Below are positions 57,441-64,000 of a stretch of DNA of 64,000 bases, one piece after another. Within the stretch, counting starts at the first letter, position 1. The number at the start of each line of letters is the position of its first letter. Origin of the DNA: Botryosphaeria dothidea (Eukaryota; Ascomycota; Dothideomycetes; Botryosphaeriales; Botryosphaeriaceae); assembly GCA_011503125.2 (NCBI GenBank), contig WWBZ02000073.1:1922001-1986000 (forward strand), given 5' to 3'. The position numbers and the translations under genes are program-made. The notes beneath the pieces were generated by a model that worked only from the letters and a program-made list of their open reading frames with translations, was not told the origin of the DNA and made no database searches.

Positions 57441-57999
57441 GTTTGATGCGTGCTTCGCTGAATGTTTGACATGCGCTGATGCTGCGAGATGATTGTGAAT
57501 GGAACCAGACAAGCCCATCAGCGCCTGGCGTCTGCCGCCACATAGATGCTCTGGAGCATTAGGTGCACGCGACAATTGCACTCGACATACGTCATCCCGT
57601 ATCGATATGAATTTGCAAGGGTGCCGCGACCGAGCTACGCCCGTGCTGTGCAAGTTACCCAAATGTCCGCATCTTAAACGGCCATCGACAGCTGAAAGAA
57701 TCGCGAATCGTTCTCCAACACCAAGCGAAACGATAGCCATAGGCTGTCCAAGAAACCCTGGGTGGTGGTATAAGGCACAACGCTTAGACGCCACCCGCCG
57801 TCACCGACTACGCGCCCCGCCAAATTCAGTACTCTGCCGACAGCTCACAATGAGTGCGACGATTGACGCCAAGTTCCCTATCGCCTTTGAAAAGAACCAC
57901 CCAATTCACCAAGCATGAAAGCCAAAAAAAAAAAATAAAGCAGACAATTCGGTGATGCACCAGTTTCTCACAAAACCAAAAACGCGCGCATGGCCGAGC
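57441..57999. other. Intergenic between the cupin and membrane protein genes
   Basis: No gene supported. An A-rich run (about 57927-57938) lies in the 3' flank of the membrane protein gene. Confidence 0.4.
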
Positions 58000-59163
58000 C
58001 TATCTCTTGAGCACAGCCTCGTAAATACTGGCGAGGGCACCAATACCTGCACCAATGAGGACACCGTGATGGCCACCGGGCAAAGCATCTGCGACCGTCA
58101 AGACAGTCTCGTCAGCAACCAAACCGGAGAAGCGAACACCTTGACCATACACCATGTACGACACCAGAGCCTTGGCGATATTGAAGGTAAGCGGATCAAC
58201 TTGATACGCAGGCTTCTTAGAGGTGACGCCAGGGACTGTGGACTTGAGAGTCAAGTTGAAGAAGTACGCAAAGAAAAGCGGGATGAAGAGGCTCGTGTTG
58301 GCCCACAGCAGCGAAGGACTCCAGAAAGAGCTAGTCAGGAGGACGAAGAGCTCGGGGAATTGTACGGGATACGAGTTGGTGCCCAGAGCGTTGATGGCGG
58401 GGATGTCGAAGAAGTAGAACCATGGCATGACCTGCTTTTGCAGGTAAAATGCTTCGACCAGGACAACTGCAGCCTCAACACCAACGACCGAACTCAGAAC
58501 CTCACGAATGTACTCCGCATAGTCAGTCACACCCGAATTTGTCCAAGCATTGCCCACTGATTCCTTGACAATCGCAGTTTGACGCTCAATGGCGTCGGTC
58601 ACGACGGCAGGGGAGGGCGGGAGCGGGACCTGGGCGGCAACGCGCTGCACAGAACGTGGAGTACGCGTGGCAATGGCTTTCGTCTGCACAGGCGTGGCCT
58701 CTACCTCATCTCTACAAGAGGACCATTAGTCTGCAATGTTTGTGTCTGACGCGTTACGCTCTCCGAAGACGCGTCGCTGTATTCACGCGCACTTACTGCG
58801 AATCGATTTGCTCTTGCTTGATCCTGGTAACGCGCCTGCGTGGACGAGTGGAGCGCGGCTCGCGAGGCTCGCCGTCGGATTCTGCAGGCGCGTTTGCGCG
58901 TGTCCTCTTAACGGGTGACGAGCTGCGCTCGTAGTATTCGGCGAAGGAGCTGTTGCCGGCAAGGCGCGTCGCGTTGTTCTTCAGGTGTTCATCGAGGCTG
59001 GCGACGAGGTCATCCTTGAGCATACTCTCGTAGCTGCTCTTGGTCAGTTGTTAACGTGCTCGTGCTCCCAACGCGTGGTGGTAGCTGCGTACCCAGTAAA
59101 TCCGGCCTCGTCGGCCAGGGCGACAAGCTCGGCCTTGCGCTGCTTCTGTAGCCAAGACGACAT
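58000..59163 (-). CDS. HeH/SAP-like motif protein with C-terminal membrane segments
   Basis: Three exons (59163-59093, 59033-58797, 58711-58000) give about 339 aa; introns are 59 and 85 bp. The first 45 residues (WLQKQRKAELVALADEAGFT, then YESMLKDDLVASLDEHL) fit a helix-extended-loop-helix (HeH/SAP/LEM-like) DNA- or chromatin-binding fold. A basic linker with KRTRANAP and RPRRRVTRIKQ (nuclear-localisation-like) follows. The C-terminal 200 residues hold four or five hydrophobic segments, including VLSSVVGVEAAVVLVEAF and LFIPLFFAYFFNLTL. This layout suggests an inner-nuclear-membrane protein tethering chromatin (inference from architecture only). Homologues are common in Pezizomycotina as hypothetical proteins, as I recall. 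Confidence 0.7.
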
Positions 59164-59635
59164 GGTGGTCTGATATGATGAACGCAGTCGCGTAGCCCAA
59201 GCGAAGCGATGCAGCTGTTGTGAAGATGAAGAAAATGGGAGGCGCGAAGATGGACAGGGTGGGTCGTTGTTGTGTGTGAGATGTGGAGCTGGACTACGCG
59301 GGTGGGATGCTCGAAGTCGCTGGGTAAACAACTCACCACGTAGGTAACTAAGCGAGAGACCCCGCAACCGCACCCGATCCGGCATCAAAACAACACTTGA
59401 TCCCTGGCCGGGAGCTTGCTCGCACCTGCTCTGCGCCAGTCAAACTCTTTTTCAAGACTTCATCAGGACCAATGCGTACACGATAGTTAGGGACCAGCAC
59501 ATTCCAGCTGCAAGGCCCTTCCATTGATCAGCTTCTTCAGCCATCAGGAATCCACTAGTCCTTGTGCTACAAACATTTGCTCTAGAATATTCCCTAATCC
59601 CTGTGAAAGCACATCCATTTGCCAAATAATGTCTG
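59164..59635. other. Intergenic: promoter of the HeH/SAP-like gene and 3' flank of the CHR gene
   Basis: Starts at the divergence from the 59163 start codon; no separate gene supported. Confidence 0.4.
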
Positions 59636-61436
59636 TCATCTCATAACAGCTCCGTACCAACACAGCCCGAAAACGCCACCGAAGACTATAGCAACCGGCG
59701 CTGGAACGCGGAACCAAGCGCTTTCCGCGTAGGTAAGAGCAGCTACAACAACCCACCATGGCTCGGAGGCGAGGCTCTTTCCGTTTCTGTCTTCTGGTGC
59801 CAGGTAGCCTATTTCCCAAAGCCGATACACCGCTGTGAAGACCAATCCAACAGCTGTGGCATTGACGCCTCTTAACACGCTTATAACAGCAGGCTTGGTC
59901 CTCAATACCCTCCACAGGCTTTGCGTGCCTACAGCTAAAGCAAGCCCTGGTAAGAATATTCCAAAGAATCCGAGTAGAGCCCCCAACCCAGTAGGTTGAA
60001 CATGCAACACAGCGAGAGCGCCCAAGTAGACTCCGAAATTGAAATTCGGCCCAGGAAAAGCCTGAATGATGGCGAGTCCGATGAGAAAGTCCCGCGAAGA
60101 GACCCAGCCGGGGTCTACGACATATGACCGCATTAGAGGAATGACTACAGGGCCTCCTCCAAAGATGATGGTGCCTGCGAGGTACATGTTTGAGAAAAGG
60201 TCTAGAGCTAGTGGTCGACTGCCCAAAGCCGTACGGATTGCTATGATAGCTGCGAAGGATACTATTGACCTGTGAGCCCACGAATTTATGGAACCCAGGC
60301 AGGAGGGTGATATACTGAAGAAGCACCCAATGATGCAGAGCCCCCACCGCAGTGGGATAGCGTGAGATATTACATCCATAGGCGGGCTGACGTCTAAGCC
60401 ATGCTGTAAGGACCGGGATGCCGATTCACCCGGAATTTGCTCGCGTGGTCGTTGTACAGAACTTGCAATTTCCCTAGGAACCGCAGAAGACCGCCTGTGA
60501 ATTATGGCATCCGTGGAAAGTTGGTCTTGCGGCTGCCTACGTTCTTGGACAGTGTTTTCCTCAACGATGGCTTGCTGATTGTCCCTCCTCCTTGCCAGTC
60601 TTGCTTTAAGCTTATTGATCTTCTGTTGTAAGTAACAGTCCCACAAAAAGATGGCGATGCCACCGATTGCAATGAGTACTGGGAAATACTACAGTGCATT
60701 GTAGCAAAGCCCTGCACACGCTCCGAAGATGACAAGAATCCGGGTGATGCGGTCTTTTATAGCTTTCTCAGCCAGCTATGAACATCAGCGGTACTTCCTT
60801 TCAGAAAAGGTCTGCTTTGAGAATCTTACCTGGACAGCAGCAAGGGCAATGACACCAACTGTAGATGCATTCAAACCGGAGAGTAATGCTTACACGGCTC
60901 CAGGCAAAACATCATCCGTGTGTTGTACTCCTAATGATAGGCCATACATTCCGATGGCCCCAGGAAGACTACGTTGACTTTGATTAGCAGTGAAACATGT
61001 TTTGTGTTGCAGAGATTCACCTCCAAAATATAAAGGCAACAATGGCAGGCACAATGCCCGCATGCAAGAGCGCCAGCAAAAACACCATCTTGGTGCTCGC
61101 TGGGCCGGGAAGAGCCTGGCATAATGCGAACAACTCCTGATACTAAATTGCGGACTTCTTGTCAGGTCGGTTGGCCAAAGAAGAGCAACACCCAATCGTC
61201 ATGCTTACTGTCTGTTCGTCAACCCAGGGAGCCTTCCCGCCACTGCCGTCTACAAAACGACGGTGCAAAAGCTGAAAGTGGACTGCCGGTCCACCGAATG
61301 AAGTGAACCCCAGATCCCAAGTGCGAGATACTACATCAGCAATCCGCCAAGCCAGTGTCTTGGTATTTGCTTGGTAAGCTAGACGCTGATCTTGTGTATG
61401 GTCGCGGACAGCAATGAATATGTCCAGCAATGGCAT
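59636..61436 (-). pseudogene. CHR (chromate ion transporter) family gene with two in-frame stops
   Basis: Five exons (61436-61209, 61142-61021, 60968-60830, 60775-60316, 60261-59636) encode a two-domain CHR protein of about 524 codons. The N-domain has LGFTSFGGPAVHFQLLHRRF and CQALPGPASTKMVFLLALLH; the C-domain has LAGTIIFGGGPVVIPLMRSY and LGLAIIQAFPGPNFNFGVYL, a full tandem pair. Two stops break it: TAA at 60892-60890 (before ALLSGLNASTVGVIALAA) and TAG at 60691-60689 in YNAL-stop-YFPVL, where family members have Trp. The TAA change also creates a GTGTAAGC donor-like site. All five exons otherwise keep frame, and the C-half is open for 336 codons. CHR proteins export chromate or move related anions. 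The fourth intron (54 bp) is stop-free and a multiple of three. Confidence 0.82.
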
Positions 61437-62303
61437 GGTGATGAGCCTGTGGGCGAGCGATTGAGTCTTTCAGTCGCAGATCATAGATCGAAAGGAAAAA
61501 ATCAAAGTAGGGAGGTTAAGAAATCCAGCATGCCCAGACAATGATGCCATTAAAACGCCTGCTGATTCGCTCGGTACATCTGTTAGGGCGGTACCTGTCT
61601 TGTCCACTTTTGGGGGCAATTATTCTTGTCTGAGCCATGCAACGTGTTTTTGACCCTGGTCCTTTTCGAAAGGAAGCTGACGAGTTCTGCAACTTTGGAC
61701 GACGGAAGTCAAAAATAGAATCGTTGGAAATGGTAAGCATTTCCGATCCAGAGCTGGGATGGCATGGCCCTGGATTGAAATTTCATGTTCATTCATGGCG
61801 AACATATAGCACACAGTGACATCCATGCCCATGAAGTGGGATCTACAACATGCTCAGAGGGGTGTGTACTACAGTCGCGCGCAGTCAAGGAACAGCTGGC
61901 CGCCGTGCGTGCCTTTGTTCCAAACTTCTGGACCGAGCTGCAAGGCAACGGAATATTTTTGAGGCCTTTCATTCGCCGGACGAGTCAGGGATCAACGACA
62001 ATGGGAGCGCGTCGGGGGGAGGTGTGGCGGAGCAGGAGGCGTTTGGTGTTGAGAAGCGCTGCTGCGGTGGGTCGACCCGCCGATGACGCGCGAAAAAAGT
62101 TGCCGCTGACAGGGAAACACCAACCAGCGCCAGCCCTCAGCGTCAAGACATTTCCAATCGACCCGCACTTCCGCCGTCGTTCCTCATTCCACCTCTCACG
62201 CCTGCCACATCCTAGAGACTTCCCCCACCGTCGCTATTCCCCCGATCCCGAACGAGAGTACCGGCATAACGCGCGGCGCAGCGCGCTCACCCTTTGACCC
62301 TTC
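61437..62303. promoter_or_regulatory. Divergent intergenic region (CHR gene / mitochondrial carrier)
   Basis: About 870 bp between divergent starts; no gene supported. A C/T-rich tract at about 62150-62240 is probably the carrier promoter or leader. Confidence 0.45.
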
Positions 62304-63697
62304 ATGGTATTTGCCCGAGTGGCCGACTTCTTCTCCGCCTCCGATTCGACAAAAGCTCAATTGGTAGACGATGAGCATTCTGTGGCACAACTCGATGTTC
62401 CTTCGCCAGTTACGGAGACCATGGGTGCTGCGGTAGAGCCGGAAGAAGTCGCGCTGGAGGCCAAGCGCCCGCCCTACATTCATGTGAGATGGCACCCGGC
62501 CCGGCGCGCGATGTGGTGTTCGCAGGTACACAGGCTGACGAGCGCTGTCTAGGCGATGTTGGCCGGAGGTCTGGGTGGTCTCACTGGAGACATGCTTATG
62601 CATTCGTTGGATACGGTCAAGACACGCCAGCAGGGTGATCCGCATATGCCGCCTAAGTATACCTCCATGGGTTCCACGTACCGCACCATCTTTCGCCAGG
62701 AAGGCCTCTTGCGAGGCTTGTATGGTGGAGTCGTGCCTGCTTTCCTAGGTTCCTTCTCCGGTACCGTCATCTTCTTTGGCACCTATGAATGGACCAAGCG
62801 TACAATGGTTGACGCCGGCATCGCGCCACCAATCGCATACTTTACCGGAGGTCTGTTCCTTTCATCGCTATGATATTCCGTACTCAGCGAAACTGACAAT
62901 TTATTACAGGCCTTCTTGCAGATCTCTTCGCGGCGCCGCTGTACGTACCATCCGAAGTCCTCAAGACCCGTCTCCAGCTCCAGGGCCGTTACAATAATCC
63001 GTATTTCGACTGTGGCTACAATTATCGCGGAACATGGCATGCAGCGAGAATGATCGTACGCACTGAGGGATGGCATGCCCTTTTTCATGGCTTCAAGGCG
63101 ACCTTGGCCCGTGACCTGCCCTTTTCGGCGTTGCAATTCGCGTTCTACGAACAGGAGCAGAAGCTAGCGAAAGCATGGGTCGGTTCAAAAGACATTGGTC
63201 TTCCCTTGGAGATTTTGACGGGTGCCACGGCTGGAGGCATGGCTGGCGTGATCACCTGCCCTCTTGATGTCGTCAAAACCAGGATTCAAACGCAGCAAAG
63301 CCCCGAGGCCATGGCTGCTTTCAACGCCAAAGCTGCTAAGGGCAAGCCGAACGTCTCCTCCAGCTCAACGGCACCTAGCGCGGGGCATTCCTCAAAACAT
63401 ACCACTCCTTCAGGGCCCGGTCCAGGTCACGGATCGCCCAAAGGCTCAAAGCGGCCCATCTCGACTTCTTCCCCTTCTACGTCCTTAAAACAGCACTCTG
63501 CGGCAACTCTTGACACGTCTTCTATCATTAGAGGTTTACGACTCCTTTACAAGACAGAGGGTATTTGGGGTTTATTCCGTGGAGTGGGTCCCAGAGCGGT
63601 GTGGACTAGCGTGCAAAGTGGCACAATGTTGGTACTCTATCAGACTCTGCTCAGATGGTTCGACCGGTGTCCGCTTGTTGCTCAGGAAAAGATATAG
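62304..63697 (+). CDS. MME1: Mitochondrial carrier, Mme1/YMR166C-like
   Basis: Three exons (62304-62483, 62553-62850, 62910-63697) give about 421 aa. Three carrier repeats are present, with signature cores [11 protein letters not shown] (Pro replaced by Ser, as in the YMR166C group), [13 protein letters not shown] and [30 protein letters not shown] and [20 protein letters not shown] are typical of this subfamily. Yeast Mme1 is reported as an inner-membrane magnesium exporter. An unusual feature is a roughly 70-residue Ser/Pro/Lys-rich insertion in the third repeat's matrix loop (from about 63310 to 63520). The introns are 69 and 59 bp with GGCTGAC and AACTGAC branch points. The subfamily call is by motif recall. 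Confidence 0.88.
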
Positions 63698-64000
63698 ATT
63701 TGGGGGCATTTTACAGGTTGTTTGGCATATACAGGACGTGGGTTTGACAGAGGTTCTTGTACAGTAGGTTGTATATTCCCCTTATAGACGGAGGGTTCTT
63801 TCCCACTGCAATTTCAAGCATCGGGCGGCGTTTTCGATCTCGTCTCTCTGGTCCAACATCATAGATTTCGTTGATTTCAGATGGCTTGTGAAGTGGATTC
63901 GAAAGACTTACATCTCATATCAGTTGGCGTTTTCTCGTTTTCATGCTCATCCGTCACTGCTTGCTGATGTCAGATTTTTCTGCTCGACAACGTCACATGG
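63698..64000. other. 3' flank of the mitochondrial carrier gene
   Basis: No gene seen before the window ends. Confidence 0.4.

Noticed and set aside
60262..60315. Reading the CHR C-half without the fourth intron
   Set aside because: The frame stays open, but the added residues break a conserved hydrophobic segment (CFF then ISFAAI), so a true 54-bp intron is more likely; no proof without RNA.
1..64000. tRNA, rRNA, CRISPR or phage features
   Set aside because: I looked by eye for B-box-like GGTTCGAANCC paired with an A-box and for direct-repeat arrays and found none; a tRNAscan run would be decisive.

Overview
The window is a piece of nuclear genome from a filamentous ascomycete (Pezizomycotina; a dothideomycete is my best guess, by inference only). 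The reasons are many short introns (mostly 46-70 bp) with GT..AG borders and CTRAC-type branch points, single-gene transcription units on both strands, and typical fungal genes (Ctf18, Rad26/UvsD, Irc3, Bst1, Rrn5, Cds1, cullin-1). I see no bacterial, phage or CRISPR features, no rRNA, no convincing tRNA and no intact transposon. Exon borders were placed by hand from splice consensus plus protein-family continuity.

Left part (1-20.3 kb): a Cic1/Utp30-like ribosome-biogenesis protein is followed by a run of transporters: a SulP/STAS anion permease, a Jen1-type monocarboxylate permease, then (after a BTB protein and Ctf18) a Dal5-family permease and an UNC93-like MFS protein. BTB and CTF18 are head to head. 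The two later MFS genes carry unusually long introns (339 and 266 bp).

Middle (20.6-42.2 kb): densely packed housekeeping genes. These are a uS14/Rps29 protein with a degraded zinc knuckle, the ATRIP homologue Rad26/UvsD head to head with CDP-diacylglycerol synthase Cds1, a disordered basic protein, the GPI inositol-deacylase Bst1, the helicase Irc3 head to head with Rrn5, and a secreted major-royal-jelly-protein-like protein.

Right part (42.7-64 kb): sparser and visibly damaged. It holds an orphan gene whose frame jumps near its 3' end, a gene with both a frameshift and an in-frame TAG, an F-box-like gene, a 4.7-kb tract with only fragments, intact cullin-1 and a HeH/SAP-like membrane protein. 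A YjlB-type cupin has an in-frame TAG where the family has Trp, and a CHR (chromate) transporter has an in-frame TAA and a TAG, the TAG again at a family Trp. The window ends with an intact Mme1-type mitochondrial carrier.

The most interesting signal is this set of otherwise open genes broken by single TAG codons. It could be RIP-like or other C-to-T decay, assembly error, or UAG-to-UGG (A-to-I) mRNA recoding of the kind known in some filamentous ascomycetes. RNA reads would separate these.
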